Assembly (NCBI RefSeq): GCF_021729155.1
Contig: NZ_JAJQYA010000001.1
Span: forward strand, 248,001-312,000
Direction of reading: 5' to 3'
Source: Membranihabitans marinus
GTDB taxonomy: Bacteria > Bacteroidota > Bacteroidia > Chitinophagales > Saprospiraceae
DNA: 64,000 bases
A model generated the notes under the pieces. The model did not search any database, was not told the origin of the DNA, and saw only the letters and a program-made list of their open reading frames with translations. Of this stretch, positions 1-9,127 are shown piece by piece. Position numbers and translations under genes: made by a program. The first letter of the stretch is position 1, and each line of letters opens with the position of its first letter.

Positions 1-282
1 AATAAACATCAATACTAATGGGGGTAGAATATAGTACCATGCCATAGGTTCAGGCATGGGGTATTTCGATAATCTTGCATATGAAACATCTCCATTGTTA
101 ATGTACCAGCCATAAATCAGGGTGCCAGTTAGGATGATCCCGGCAAATGCCCAAAGAACATACCACTTTTTTTTACCATTTGAATTGATAAAGGTACCCA
201 GAGTTTGAATTGAATCATTTCCGACTACTGCGTAAGAGGCTAAAATAAAACCTACCCACATCACAATTTCTGGATTTAACAT
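1..282 (-). CDS. PiT-like membrane protein, N-terminal part (runs off window)
   Basis: An open frame of 94 codons starts with ATG at 282 and reaches the window edge without a stop, so the C-terminus is missing. It shows a hydrophobic stretch at residues 7-21 followed by GNDSIQTLGT, then a second one near 44-60 and a third at the edge. GNDSxxxLGT resembles the GANDxANxxGT signature of PiT inorganic phosphate permeases, so a PiT-like inner-membrane carrier is my best reading. Only the first quarter of such a protein is visible, so substrate and full topology cannot be judged. It is the most upstream gene of a run of minus-strand genes; no promoter was identified. Confidence 0.55.
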   Translation of the reverse strand, partial: MLNPEIVMWVGFILASYAVVGNDSIQTLGTFINSNGKKKWYVLWAFAGIILTGTLIYGWYINNGDVSYARLSKYPMPEPMAWYYILPPLVLMFI

Positions 283-353
283 ACAAGCGTTTTATGAATG
301 GCAAAATTACGAAAAAGCCAAGGTCTCTTTCTACGTCCAATGTTAACTTAAGT

Positions 354-911
354 TTAAGTTTTCCACTTGATGTTGCATCCACCGCTAGGAACCTGTCTCT
401 CATTGACTTTTTCTCCATTCAAAATAGCGTCTAAAGCTTGTTTAAAATCTCTACCAGTAACTGGAATATCCTTTTTAGGTCTTGAATCGTCGTATTGACC
501 GCGATATGATAATTTGAGATCCTTATCGAAAATATAAAAGTCTGGAGTACAGGCCGCATCGTATGCTTTAGCTACAGACTGATCTTCATCATAGAGGTAA
601 GGAAATGGAAACTGAAGAACTCGCGCTATTAGATTCATATTGTCTGGACCATCATCTGGATATTTTTCTGCATCGTTAGAAGAAATTGCTATAAAGGAAA
701 CCCCTTGATCGATGTAGGCATTAGCCGTATCAACGATATCGCGAAACAAATGAATCACATAGGGACAATGATTACACAAAAAAATAATAACGGTTGCTCG
801 ATCTGAGGCCAAATCAGACAGTGATTTTTTTTGTCCATCAGTGACATCGAGCAATGTGAAATCTGGCGCCTTGGTCTGTAAAGGCATCATGTTGGATAGC
901 GTATATGACAT
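354..911 (-). CDS. thioredoxin-fold redox protein (AhpC/TSA/redoxin family)
   Basis: A 185-residue cytoplasmic protein without a signal peptide. The N-terminal APDFTLLDV block is typical of peroxiredoxin/redoxin proteins, and the sequence CNHCPYV at residues 46-52 gives a CxxC pair (C46, C49) at the end of the first core strand, as in the thioredoxin-like proteins often annotated as resistance/redoxin family. Such proteins act as thiol-disulfide exchangers or thiol peroxidases; the physiological substrate is not known. The C-terminal half keeps the cis-Pro-type region (ACTPDFYIFD). It lies 71 bases downstream of the M15 peptidase gene on the same strand but its own promoter is possible. Family call is firm, function is general. 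Confidence 0.8.
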   Translation of the reverse strand: MSYTLSNMMPLQTKAPDFTLLDVTDGQKKSLSDLASDRATVIIFLCNHCPYVIHLFRDIVDTANAYIDQGVSFIAISSNDAEKYPDDGPDNMNLIARVLQFPFPYLYDEDQSVAKAYDAACTPDFYIFDKDLKLSYRGQYDDSRPKKDIPVTGRDFKQALDAILNGEKVNERQVPSGGCNIKWKT

Positions 912-982
912 TTATGTGAATTTATATGTATAATGTTTGTTGTAGCAAATTGTTTAGTGGTTTATTCTAAGTTTAAATTATA

Positions 983-1816
983 TTATTTTAATAGTTTAGG
1001 GTGAATGCCAAGGATGTATTTTTGCACTACTGATATTTCCGCAGCAGTTTCTGAACCTAGAAATCCACTGATGTCACTATCTGTCATTGTATTTAGTGCA
1101 GCCTGGGTTAAAGGTTTGGATACCGGATAAAAACTCCAATGCCATTTTTCTTCTTGGTAACCATTGATCCTCTCATTGTCAAAAGGCGTATAAGGCTGTA
1201 AAAACCCGTATTCAGGCCCATGAATATTGAGCCAATCGTAAAGTTTCTTTCCTTCTCCGCTGGCAAAGTAATCATTGTTAAAGCTATTAAAATCAATGTC
1301 AGTACCCCAATGATGTCTGGACGTACCAGGCATGGAACTATAGCGCAATATCTTGAGAGCCCGTTGGACGGGGTCAGGGGTTGACTTATTTAGTCTTTCT
1401 CCATTATTTACAGGCGTTTGTCCTGTCCATTTGCGTTCCCAAATTCCCTTTTGATATTCAAAATTTCTGGTGGCCGATCGGATCTGCAATTTTATCCCTT
1501 CCTTTAAGGCTGCAGCATACATTTTTTGAAATGCCTCATAAGTATCCTTTCTAATCCACATACCTTTTCTATCGGCATAGGAAATATCTATTTCTATAAA
1601 ATTGCTATCTAATGCGGGATTAAAATGTCCCATAATATACGATATACTGGTATCGATGGGGCGTAGATTTGTTTTGTATTTTACGGTATCTTGATTGGTT
1701 GCCGTGGTCAAGTCCATAGATTCGGCAGCACTTATAGATTGATTACTAGAAAAATCACAGCTGCTGCTATACAGACAGGCCATACTTAGGATGAGGATGC
1801 CAAATTTAATCTTCAT
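983..1816 (-). CDS. M15 family D-Ala-D-Ala carboxypeptidase-like lipoprotein
   Basis: A 277-residue exported protein. The N-terminus is a hydrophobic signal with cysteines at 14 and 20, so a lipoprotein is likely although neither cysteine has a perfect lipobox. The zinc-site pattern SRHHWGTDID at 167-176 matches the SxHxxGxAxD motif of the M15B (VanY) family, with H169 and D176 as expected ligands, and EKWHW at 224-228 gives the second conserved site. Family members cut the terminal D-alanine from peptidoglycan stem peptides in the periplasm. It ends 8 bases before the start side of the next gene upstream (1825-3252), so the two are probably co-transcribed. No antibiotic-resistance context is visible. 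Confidence 0.82.
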   Translation of the reverse strand: MKIKFGILILSMACLYSSSCDFSSNQSISAAESMDLTTATNQDTVKYKTNLRPIDTSISYIMGHFNPALDSNFIEIDISYADRKGMWIRKDTYEAFQKMYAAALKEGIKLQIRSATRNFEYQKGIWERKWTGQTPVNNGERLNKSTPDPVQRALKILRYSSMPGTSRHHWGTDIDFNSFNNDYFASGEGKKLYDWLNIHGPEYGFLQPYTPFDNERINGYQEEKWHWSFYPVSKPLTQAALNTMTDSDISGFLGSETAAEISVVQKYILGIHPKLLK

Positions 1817-1824
1817 ATGGTATT

Positions 1825-3252
1825 CTAAAGCTTTGCGTCATTGTAATAGAACAATTGATTCTGTTTTATGATGTCTACTAATTTAGGAGATACATATCTT
1901 TCCCAACCCGGTTCGGCATTTTTTATCATTGTAAATACTCCATGAGGTATAATACTCAATATCTCTCTATTATAATTTTCTACCTGTACCAATAATTGTT
2001 GATCAATTAAAAAACGGTACAAGAATTTAATGCCATCAGGTAGTTGCATATTGTCCAAGGTGATCAAATTGTTGAGTTCATCATCTAGGGCAGGATAGGT
2101 AAATACTTTGATATTGTGGGTAAATAGCTTACCGAAAGCTACCAATAGTGTGCCGTCTTGATGTTTTTCATAAATAGAGGTAATGAGTTTTCGCAATTCT
2201 CGAATCCCAATTACTATCCCCAATTTATTGATTTTGTAATCTGATAGATAATTGATTAGAGTTTGATGGGTGTTACAGTCAGAAACTATGGTTTTATATC
2301 CCATGGCATTGATCATCTCGGAGCGCGCTAAAAAATCGTCGATATCTATTCTTCCATTTTTTGTTAAATTGTCTAGGGTCAATTCTGCCACCATTTCACA
2401 AGCTGAAGGGTGAACCGCTTGATCCCGAATAAACATTTGGAAACTTTTGTCAAATACATCTTCTGTAACTAAAGTAGGAGGTCGAAAGTGACCGCGGACG
2501 ACCATTAATGCTTTTCTATACAAAAATTCAGAGGGATGAATGGATTTACCCTCTTGGTCAAATACGGCAACTTCTGTAAGTTTATTCTTAACCAAATAAT
2601 AAGTTAGAACTCGATTGTCCCAATCTCCACCGGGTTGATGGTCAAAGTCGGGACCGGATAGTCTAATCATGTCGACAGATACCCTGTCTTGAAGGTGGTC
2701 GTGAAGCGATGAAACGAATTTTTCCGGTTCGTTGTAATGATAGTAGGCGGCGTATAACATATTGACACCGAGAATTCCTATGGCCGAGGCTTGGAGTTGG
2801 GCATCACCATCATTCATCTTGGCATGGACTACGAGCTCGTTCAATTCTCCACCTGGATGTAATTGAAACCTAAGTCCCAACCAGCCGTGGCCGCGATTGG
2901 TTTTTTGGTAATTAATGGCTTCAATAGTGTCTGCGAAGGCGAAGAAAGTTTTTTGATCTATTTTGGATTGCAGACGATCGAGCAGGAGTTCGTATTCGTG
3001 ATCTAGCATTTTGTATAATCTAGATTCACAGACATATCGTCCCGATGATTCGGTACCATAAATTCGATCCGAAAATATTTTATCGTAGGCCGACATGGTT
3101 TTGACAATGGTTCCCGCAGCTGCGCCCACCTTAAAGAAAAATCGAGCGACTTCTTGGCCGGCACCTATTTCTGCAAAAGTGCCATATATCTTTTGGTTTA
3201 AATTTATTTCTAGAGCTTTTTGATCGGTATCGATCTTTGGCGTATCGAACAT
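1825..3252 (-). CDS. conserved protein of unknown function, 475 aa
   Basis: I do not recognise a characterised family. The protein has no signal peptide or membrane segment and begins with a strongly patterned stretch (residues 10-50, including KIYGTFAEIGAGQEVARFFF) that I associate with a conserved Bacteroidota protein of variable annotation. Charged and hydrophobic residues alternate as in a soluble globular enzyme-like protein; no nucleotide-binding loop or metal cluster is obvious. It sits between the M15 peptidase (8-base gap) and the GHMP kinase (44-base gap), all on the minus strand, suggesting one transcript. The start ATG at 3252 is followed at once by the conserved block, which supports it. 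Confidence 0.6.
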   Translation of the reverse strand: MFDTPKIDTDQKALEINLNQKIYGTFAEIGAGQEVARFFFKVGAAAGTIVKTMSAYDKIFSDRIYGTESSGRYVCESRLYKMLDHEYELLLDRLQSKIDQKTFFAFADTIEAINYQKTNRGHGWLGLRFQLHPGGELNELVVHAKMNDGDAQLQASAIGILGVNMLYAAYYHYNEPEKFVSSLHDHLQDRVSVDMIRLSGPDFDHQPGGDWDNRVLTYYLVKNKLTEVAVFDQEGKSIHPSEFLYRKALMVVRGHFRPPTLVTEDVFDKSFQMFIRDQAVHPSACEMVAELTLDNLTKNGRIDIDDFLARSEMINAMGYKTIVSDCNTHQTLINYLSDYKINKLGIVIGIRELRKLITSIYEKHQDGTLLVAFGKLFTHNIKVFTYPALDDELNNLITLDNMQLPDGIKFLYRFLIDQQLLVQVENYNREILSIIPHGVFTMIKNAEPGWERYVSPKLVDIIKQNQLFYYNDAKL

Positions 3253-3296
3253 ATAGAATAATATTTCTAATCTAAATGACGTAAATCCTTACTCGG

Positions 3297-4247
3297 CTAG
3301 GTCAACAATATATCACCTAGTTTAAACGCAGTATCTATTCCCTTTGTTTTTAGATATTGTAATGTGTAGTCGGCATCTTCATGAACAGCCAAACCAAAAT
3401 CGCCACCCCATGCTCCCAAGGACTTCATTGTTCCCTCATAGTCACTGAATTGTGATTGAATACAGTCGACATCTATATATTTTTTTACCAATAGTTCGTG
3501 TTCTTTTACGGCATCTTGGTAAGTGGATACAGAATTGCAATTGGTAATGGCATTGGATAGGGAATTCATTTGATCGATATCAACCGATTTTACTTTTTTA
3601 CCCATCTTCCATTTTTCCACCGCACCGTGACTATTTACTTTATTGCCTCGATAAAAGACCACAGAATGATCGATAACTACTTGTGATAGATCAATTTCTT
3701 CAAAGGTTAAGGATTCATCGTCTTTTTGATACAATATTGGGGCATCAGCCATGGCCGAAGCAATATCAAATCCCGATCCTACTTGAGTTTCAAAAAAGAG
3801 TTCAAATGGGGATACTTCTGCCCATGTGGCTAGATTGGTGATCAGGGTAGAACTGGAGCCAAATCCCCAAGCGGGATTGAATTCCAAAACACAGTCCACT
3901 TTGTATTTTTTCCATTTGGATAAAAAATCGGAATTGAGCTGTATTAAAGAGGTTACCAATTGTTGGATAAATTTGGCTTTCTCTTCATCATTGGTCTTTT
4001 CAATAGAAAAATCGATAAGGTTTAAGATGCATTCAAACCATTTTTTCCCCTCATGGTCCAATGTGACCCATCGCAGATCCGAACCTGAACTTTCGGTGAC
4101 CTTCATGGTCTGACCCCATTTTAGGGGAGCAGATAATGCCAAGGCTCCTTCAAGTACAAAATACTCGCCAGTTAATAACAATTTTCCGTTGGATCTAGTC
4201 TTGAAAGCGATAACTCCTGATTTTAAAGATTTACAAAATCCAAACAA
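3297..4247 (-). CDS. GYDIA-type GHMP kinase
   Basis: About 316 residues with the GHMP kinase plan: an N-terminal SNGKLLLTGEYFVLEGALA block, the phosphate loop GFGSSST in the middle (around residues 130-136), and GSGFDIA where the family has GYDIA. GHMP kinases transfer phosphate from ATP to small alcohols such as mevalonate or homoserine; the substrate of this Bacteroidota subfamily is not known to me. No ATG exists at the 5' end: the frame begins with TTG at 4247 directly after an in-frame stop, and the bases overlapping that TTG also read TATATTTG, a perfect Bacteroidota -7 promoter element, so translation may begin further in. Family confident, start uncertain. Confidence 0.75.
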   Translation of the reverse strand: MFGFCKSLKSGVIAFKTRSNGKLLLTGEYFVLEGALALSAPLKWGQTMKVTESSGSDLRWVTLDHEGKKWFECILNLIDFSIEKTNDEEKAKFIQQLVTSLIQLNSDFLSKWKKYKVDCVLEFNPAWGFGSSSTLITNLATWAEVSPFELFFETQVGSGFDIASAMADAPILYQKDDESLTFEEIDLSQVVIDHSVVFYRGNKVNSHGAVEKWKMGKKVKSVDIDQMNSLSNAITNCNSVSTYQDAVKEHELLVKKYIDVDCIQSQFSDYEGTMKSLGAWGGDFGLAVHEDADYTLQYLKTKGIDTAFKLGDILLT

Positions 4248-4390
4248 ATATAGGTTTTATTCAAATACTACTGATTCAATTTTTGATTCTAATTGTTAAA
4301 ACCAAACCGAATTACAATTTATTTCAAGATAAAGTGTTCGTTTACAATTATATATTGACAGAAGTATTCTTTTACGGAATTTGGAATATC

Positions 4391-5821
4391 CTATTTTGTA
4401 ATGGGAATTAATTTAACCACAAAACCTGGATTTTCTAAGCCTACATAGATGTAGTTGTCAGGACTCATTTTTACACTTCGAACTCTACCTAGGCCTTTGA
4501 TCAAGGGTTCTTCGTGAACTATTTTGTCCCCGTCCAAAACTACTCTGTCAAGATATTTATATTTTAAACTTCCTACTAATAAGTTGTTTTCCCAGCCCGG
4601 GTAGCGATCTCCTACGACAAAGTCCATACCGCAAGGGGCGATGGAAGGTACCCAGTAATGAAGGGGTTGCTCCATTCCTTCTTTGGTATTGATATTGGTA
4701 AATATCGTACCGTTGTAGTTGATACCGTATGAAATAACAGGCCATCCAAAGTTTTTACCTGGCAGTGAAATATTGATTTCATCACCTCCTCTTGGGCCGT
4801 GTTCTGTAGTCCAGATTGCACCAGTTTCAGGATGCACTGCCATACCTTGAGGATTTCTATGTCCATATGAATATATAGAAGCTTTGGCATTGTCTTGGTT
4901 GGCGAAAGGGTTGTCGCTAGGAATAGAACCATCATCATTTAGACGGTGGATTTTTCCTTGGTCTCTTTCTAGGCTTTGCGGATTTTCATCTCTTTTTCCT
5001 CTATCTCCCACAGAAAAATACATTTTTCCATCGTTGCCAAAAGAGATTCTCGATCCGTAGTGATGACCAGTTTCGAAATAGGGAACTGCTTCAAAAATTC
5101 GCTCTACATTGACCAAGGCATTGCCTTTCAACTGTCCACGCGAAATAGCAGTACTACCCAAGGATTCATCATCTTCTTTGGTGATGGCATATGATAAATA
5201 CACCCATTGATTAGTCTCAAAGTCAGGGTGCAATTCAACGTCTAAAAGACCACCTTGTCCTTTGTATCTCACCTCTGGTACACCTTTGATCTCTGTTTTT
5301 TTGCCAGCGGCATCGACTCTGTACAATTCACCAGATTTATCCGTCACCAATAGATCGCCATTGGGTAGAAAGGCCATACCCCATGGACTGTTCAATCCAC
5401 TGACTACAGTATCTATTCTATAGGTCAATTCCTCTGACATAAAGGTATCGGATTCTATAGGAGCGGCATCTCTGTATTTGGCCACATTGTCTTTGGCATC
5501 GATTATGTAATCGGCCAATAATGATATTTGATCTGCGCTATAGGTAGAGTCAAAAGACGGCATTCCATCTTCAACAATTCCCGTTTTTATAACATAGGCA
5601 ATAGAATCTTTGGAGTCACCAAATTTCCAAGATTTTCGATCGGCAAATGCTCCGATCTCCATTCCATGACATCCCGAACATACTGCAGCATAAATTTCTT
5701 TGGCTTCAGCAAAAACATCGGCCTCAGCGACGGGAATATCTTGTGTTTGACTTGAATTATTACAACTTTGATAAAGGATAAAACATCCGATAATGGGCAA
5801 TACTAATTTGATGATGTTCAT
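4391..5821 (-). CDS. cytochrome c fused to PQQ-type soluble sugar dehydrogenase
   Basis: A 476-residue lipoprotein: signal with cysteine at residue 20, then a short cytochrome c domain with CSGCH at 48-52 and a candidate methionine ligand in DGMPSF near residue 88, then from about residue 130 a six-bladed propeller of the glucose/sorbosone dehydrogenase (YliI/Asd) type, recognisable by SPWGMAFLPNGDLLVTDK, the GHHYGSRI and GHRNPQG blocks and TEHGPRGGDEIN. Known relatives oxidise aldoses with PQQ. Here the haem domain in the same chain could pass electrons straight to the envelope electron chain; that is inference. The direction of domains (haem first) is notable. Stands alone with over 100 bases on both sides. 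Confidence 0.85.
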   Translation of the reverse strand: MNIIKLVLPIIGCFILYQSCNNSSQTQDIPVAEADVFAEAKEIYAAVCSGCHGMEIGAFADRKSWKFGDSKDSIAYVIKTGIVEDGMPSFDSTYSADQISLLADYIIDAKDNVAKYRDAAPIESDTFMSEELTYRIDTVVSGLNSPWGMAFLPNGDLLVTDKSGELYRVDAAGKKTEIKGVPEVRYKGQGGLLDVELHPDFETNQWVYLSYAITKEDDESLGSTAISRGQLKGNALVNVERIFEAVPYFETGHHYGSRISFGNDGKMYFSVGDRGKRDENPQSLERDQGKIHRLNDDGSIPSDNPFANQDNAKASIYSYGHRNPQGMAVHPETGAIWTTEHGPRGGDEINISLPGKNFGWPVISYGINYNGTIFTNINTKEGMEQPLHYWVPSIAPCGMDFVVGDRYPGWENNLLVGSLKYKYLDRVVLDGDKIVHEEPLIKGLGRVRSVKMSPDNYIYVGLENPGFVVKLIPITK

Positions 5822-6153
5822 AGATTCGATTTATTGAATGATAAGGTTCAATGATTTCTAGCAAATAGGTGGCAACATAAACTCCAATTCTATTGAAAAT
5901 GGATTTATGTCGTGAAGATATTAAAATTATTGTTTAGATAGATTCCAAATAAGCAATGTTAATCAGCTGTTTGTGCGGGATTTGTAAGGCTCAGCATCGT
6001 TTTGAATATTGGATAAATGGTGGAAGTCAGCTGGTGTTGATGGTTATTTTGGTATTTTATTGTAATGATGGTGTTTTATTAAGTCCTTCCTTTTGAAAAT
6101 GCGAAGGACTTTGGGATAAAACATGGAAATATCATTATTTTATAGATCTATTT
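5822..6153. other. intergenic, AT-rich, one stem-loop
   Basis: Three hundred bases between the divergently spaced ends of the dehydrogenase start and the thioesterase stop. Apart from the stem-loop listed at 6081-6111 I see no reading frame or repeat. It should contain the promoter of the dehydrogenase gene, which I could not place. Confidence 0.5.
6081..6111 (-). terminator. stem-loop after thioesterase gene, terminator-like
   Basis: Perfect 9-bp arms (AAGTCCTTC and GAAGGACTT) with a 13-base loop, 43 bases beyond the stop of the minus-strand thioesterase gene. No strong U-run follows on the minus strand, so termination is only likely. Confidence 0.4.
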
Positions 6154-6585
6154 TTATTTTTTTGGATGGATCTTCATTAAGTTGGATTGACCTTTGGCTA
6201 TCATTCGGCTTTTGTCTTCATTCCACACTATACATTCTACATTGACGATTTGGTTTCCTTTTTTAACGATGGCGGTTTCTGCGATAATGATATCGCCTTC
6301 TCTAGCTATAGAAAAATAGTCGATGGTGTTGTTAATGGTGGTGTAGTAGTTGATTTCATTGAATGATATAAGGGTGGCACCAATGATGTCATCGATTATT
6401 CCGGCTGTGATTCCACCGTGTAATATAGCCATGGGATTGAGCCATTCTTGTCTGACTACATATTTAAACTCGAGGTGGCCGACTTCAGCTGAAACCACTA
6501 CAGGCTTCAGCCATCGCATAAATGGTGATGGGGAATTGGAAAATTCTTTTCCGATAAGGGATTGAAAAACTTCTAATGGATTCAT
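6154..6585 (-). CDS. PaaI-type hotdog thioesterase
   Basis: A 143-residue soluble protein with the hotdog-fold signature ILHGGITAGIIDDIIG at residues 54-69; the HGG and the acidic residue at 65 are the usual active-site features of PaaI/DUF4442-type acyl-CoA thioesterases. Relatives hydrolyse short or aromatic acyl-CoA esters. The C-terminal strand pattern (GDIIIAETAIVKKGNQIVNVECIVW) also fits the fold. The gene is monocistronic, with a stem-loop after it and a 650-base AT-rich region before it. Substrate cannot be inferred from context. Confidence 0.8.
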   Translation of the reverse strand: MNPLEVFQSLIGKEFSNSPSPFMRWLKPVVVSAEVGHLEFKYVVRQEWLNPMAILHGGITAGIIDDIIGATLISFNEINYYTTINNTIDYFSIAREGDIIIAETAIVKKGNQIVNVECIVWNEDKSRMIAKGQSNLMKIHPKK

Positions 6586-7088
6586 CTCTTAATATTTGTT
6601 TGACTATTGACAATACAGTGCATATGTTTATATGGAATCCGAAGTTATGACAAAATTGGGAAACGATAAACGCAGGGTATGCTTTTTAAGGATTGATCTT
6701 CATCTTTGTTAAAATAAGGTCGATGCATATGTTTATATCTTTTAATAAAAGGAAATATGCACATGAATAAATATAATTTATTGATTTAGTAAAGGATATA
6801 TGAAATAGGTTTCAGTTAAAAAAATTATAAATGAATTTGGTATAAGTCTAGTAAAACCTACCGAGTTGACAGCTGTATATCAATAGTTTGAAATCTAATT
6901 TTAAGATGGATTATTAATGGCTTTAAACATTATTGAATAGTTCCTCAATTTGATTTTAGAATTTATTTTATTGGACAATTTTTTATAGTTAAAAGCTTAC
7001 TATTAATAAGGCAATTTTGCGTGTTATTTAAAGAATATTTTAGTAAATAAATTATACAAAAATTATATAGTGGTATTTATAAAAATTG
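6586..7088. other. AT-rich intergenic region before glycan-use locus
   Basis: About 500 bases with no plausible gene on either strand and many A/T tracts. It separates the minus-strand housekeeping genes from the plus-strand glycan-use locus and leads into the degenerate susC promoter copy. I see no hairpin or repeat in it. Confidence 0.5.
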
Positions 7089-7104
7089 TATATTTGTTCT
7101 ACAA
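7089..7104 (+). promoter_or_regulatory. -7 element overlapped by TTGTNNNACAA operator (site 1)
   Basis: TATATTTG at 7089-7096 fits the Bacteroidota -7 consensus TAnnTTTG, and TTGT-TCT-ACAA at 7094-7104 is a perfect 4-bp inverted repeat overlapping it. The same arrangement is present at the susC promoter (10708-10723). FadR-type GntR repressors are known to bind TNGTNNNACNA, so I infer control by the GntR/FCD protein at 26245. No good -33 box is visible here. Confidence 0.5.
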
Positions 7105-7122
7105 TTTGTATAAATATACAAT

Positions 7123-7245
7123 ATAAAAAAACGACACTTTTATTACTCAGTCGGCTTTAAGTTAAGGATATATTCTATCACTAGATCGCTGCTTTATACT
7201 ATGATTGGACTACTTTTTTTGTATCAAAAGTTTTTGTTTTTATGA
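7123..7245 (+). pseudogene. degenerate copy of the susC 5' end
   Basis: This stretch aligns with the first ~95 bases of the susC gene at 10757, including CGACACTTTT, AGTCGGCT, and the ATTGGACT-plus-T-run near the end of the signal peptide. The frame is still open and its translation keeps RHF...LRI...S.LL..IGL, but the start codon has become ATA (7123-7125) and one codon is lost. It stops with TGA at 7243-7245, overlapping the ATG of the next small gene. The upstream operator/promoter region matches too. I read it as a remnant of a duplicated susC head whose promoter may now serve the genes downstream. Confidence 0.65.
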
Positions 7246-7532
7246 ATTTTGAGACAATCTATATTAGAGAATTATACGATCAAGTCATAGCAGACCTTAA
7301 CTATTCTGGCAGGAAATTAATAACAGTCATTCGCGATAGTAAAGGGATCAAAACAATTACAAAAGATTTGATGACTGTAGTGGGTTTCGAAGTCAACGGA
7401 TCAAAAGATGATCAATGGTATGTAGATTTGGAAAAGGAGGTAATCAATTTGTCAGGCCATGAATTTTTGCCTAAAATCCAAGAATTTATCGGATCTGAAG
7501 TTGAATTAAACAAAGAATCTTTATTTGAATGA
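7242..7532 (+). CDS. small protein of unknown function, 96 aa
   Basis: A 96-residue soluble-looking protein, no signal peptide, no cysteine motif, acidic C-terminus. The ATG overlaps the stop of the susC remnant and the frame fills most of the space up to the sialidase gene. The amino-acid pattern (IYIRELYDQVIADL, WYVDLEKEVINLSGHEF) looks like a real protein rather than a chance frame, but I know no family. It may be read from the captured susC-type promoter at 7089. Existence moderately supported, function unknown. Confidence 0.5.
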   Translation: MNFETIYIRELYDQVIADLNYSGRKLITVIRDSKGIKTITKDLMTVVGFEVNGSKDDQWYVDLEKEVINLSGHEFLPKIQEFIGSEVELNKESLFE

Positions 7533-7628
7533 ATAGGCAATTGACTTTTTTTCCGATGGGAGGGCACAGTATTTATTGAATAAATCTTCAATTTGCTGGA
7601 TAGATATTATACCTAAATTTAAAAAAAA

Positions 7629-8912
7629 ATGAGTAGTAAAAATTGTCAAATTATAGGATGTATTATTTTAATTTTCCTAATGAATTCTTGCCAAAATTCC
7701 TCTTCTTCACTTTTTAAAAGTGTTGCCGTTTGGGCTGCTGGAGAAAACGATGTAGATGGATACAGGATACCTGGAATAGTCGTTACTCCGCAAGGAACTG
7801 CCCTCGCTTTTGCTGAGGAAAGAAATGAATTTGGGGATGCGGATCCAAAATCTTTAGTTCTTAAACGAAGTATCGATCAAGGTGAATCTTGGTCAGACAA
7901 CATATACATTGAGGTCAATGATGGTAGTTTTTGGGCCAACAATCAAAATCAACATTACTTAACTACTGAAAAGGGAAAGCGAGAAGTATGGACTAATATT
8001 GCACCTCTAGTCGATAAAATAACGGGTAGAATATTTTTTTTTTATGCTTTAAGTGAGGGAGATATTGAGGGGCAGAATCTCCAACGTTACACTCGAGTTT
8101 TTTACAAGTACAGTGAAGATGATGGTCTCACATGGTCTAATCGTGTTGAGGTAACTCAAGTATTGAATTCCAAAAAAGACGGTACACCTAATCAGGGTGA
8201 CGATGGGAATTGGATAGTTGATGAAAATGGATTTCCATGTGATTATATGGGGCGTGCCTTCCATATGCCTGGACCAGGTCATGGCATTCAATTGTCCAAC
8301 GGTAGATTACTGCTGCAAGTATGGAACAGAAAAGCACTCGGCATCTTGCACGAAGGTAAGATTTTAGCTGACGAAAGAAAATATGGTGTCTGTACAATTT
8401 ATAGTGATGATCACGGTACATCATGGAAATATGGATCATCATTTGGAGAGGAATTCAATTTAAATGAATCTCGAATGGCCCAACTCAGTAATGGAGATGT
8501 TTATTTAAACGGAAGATATACCAACGATGATCCCAAAGAAAAAAATAATCACAGAGTCATAGCCATTAGCAAAGACCATGGGATGCAATGGGATGTATTA
8601 GGAATTGACAAGAATTTTCCTAAATCCAACCAATGCGATGGCAGTGTAATCGCAATGAATTATAACCAACAAGATTACTTATTGTACAGTAAAAATGAGT
8701 CTTTAGAAGGTAGAAAGAATCTAGTGGTTCGATTGAGTGAAGATAATGGGGAAACTTGGCCGATAGCCAAGACCATAGATAAGGGGAACGCAATGTATAG
8801 TGATATGGCAGTACTACCCGACAAATCAGTATTGGTGTTATACGAAAAAGGTAAAAACAAGGCTTTGAATTGTATTCGTTTAAATATTGAGTGGCTTAAA
8901 ACAAAGGGCTGA
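7629..8912 (+). CDS. sialidase-family (GH33-like) lipoprotein
   Basis: A 427-residue exported protein whose signal ends in a lipobox (FLMNSC, cysteine near 24). The GYRIPGIV segment provides the arginine of the RIP motif of sialidases, followed by ALAFAEERNEFGDAD, and several Asp-boxes of the S-x-D-x-G-x-x-W type: SIDQGESW, SEDDGLTW, SDDHGTSW, SKDHGMQW and SEDNGETW. These are the blades of the six-bladed sialidase propeller. GH33 enzymes release terminal sialic acids from glycans; here it is probably on the cell surface or in the periplasm. It is the first enzyme of the plus-strand glycan-use locus and sits behind operator site 1. Confidence 0.85.
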   Translation: MSSKNCQIIGCIILIFLMNSCQNSSSSLFKSVAVWAAGENDVDGYRIPGIVVTPQGTALAFAEERNEFGDADPKSLVLKRSIDQGESWSDNIYIEVNDGSFWANNQNQHYLTTEKGKREVWTNIAPLVDKITGRIFFFYALSEGDIEGQNLQRYTRVFYKYSEDDGLTWSNRVEVTQVLNSKKDGTPNQGDDGNWIVDENGFPCDYMGRAFHMPGPGHGIQLSNGRLLLQVWNRKALGILHEGKILADERKYGVCTIYSDDHGTSWKYGSSFGEEFNLNESRMAQLSNGDVYLNGRYTNDDPKEKNNHRVIAISKDHGMQWDVLGIDKNFPKSNQCDGSVIAMNYNQQDYLLYSKNESLEGRKNLVVRLSEDNGETWPIAKTIDKGNAMYSDMAVLPDKSVLVLYEKGKNKALNCIRLNIEWLKTKG

Positions 8913-9127
8913 GATGAGTTTTCGTAATCAGTTAACTAGACCCTGATGAATTATAAAAATATATGTGCATGGTGATTTTGAATTCAAATATGAGGCCATT
9001 GTGATAAGAGTGCATATATTTTATTATTGACTATATGGAATAGAATATAATGCCATTTATAATGTGATTAAGTATAGTGGCATGTAGATAAAACGAAATT
9101 TTATTTTTAAACCCATAATTAAAAAAC

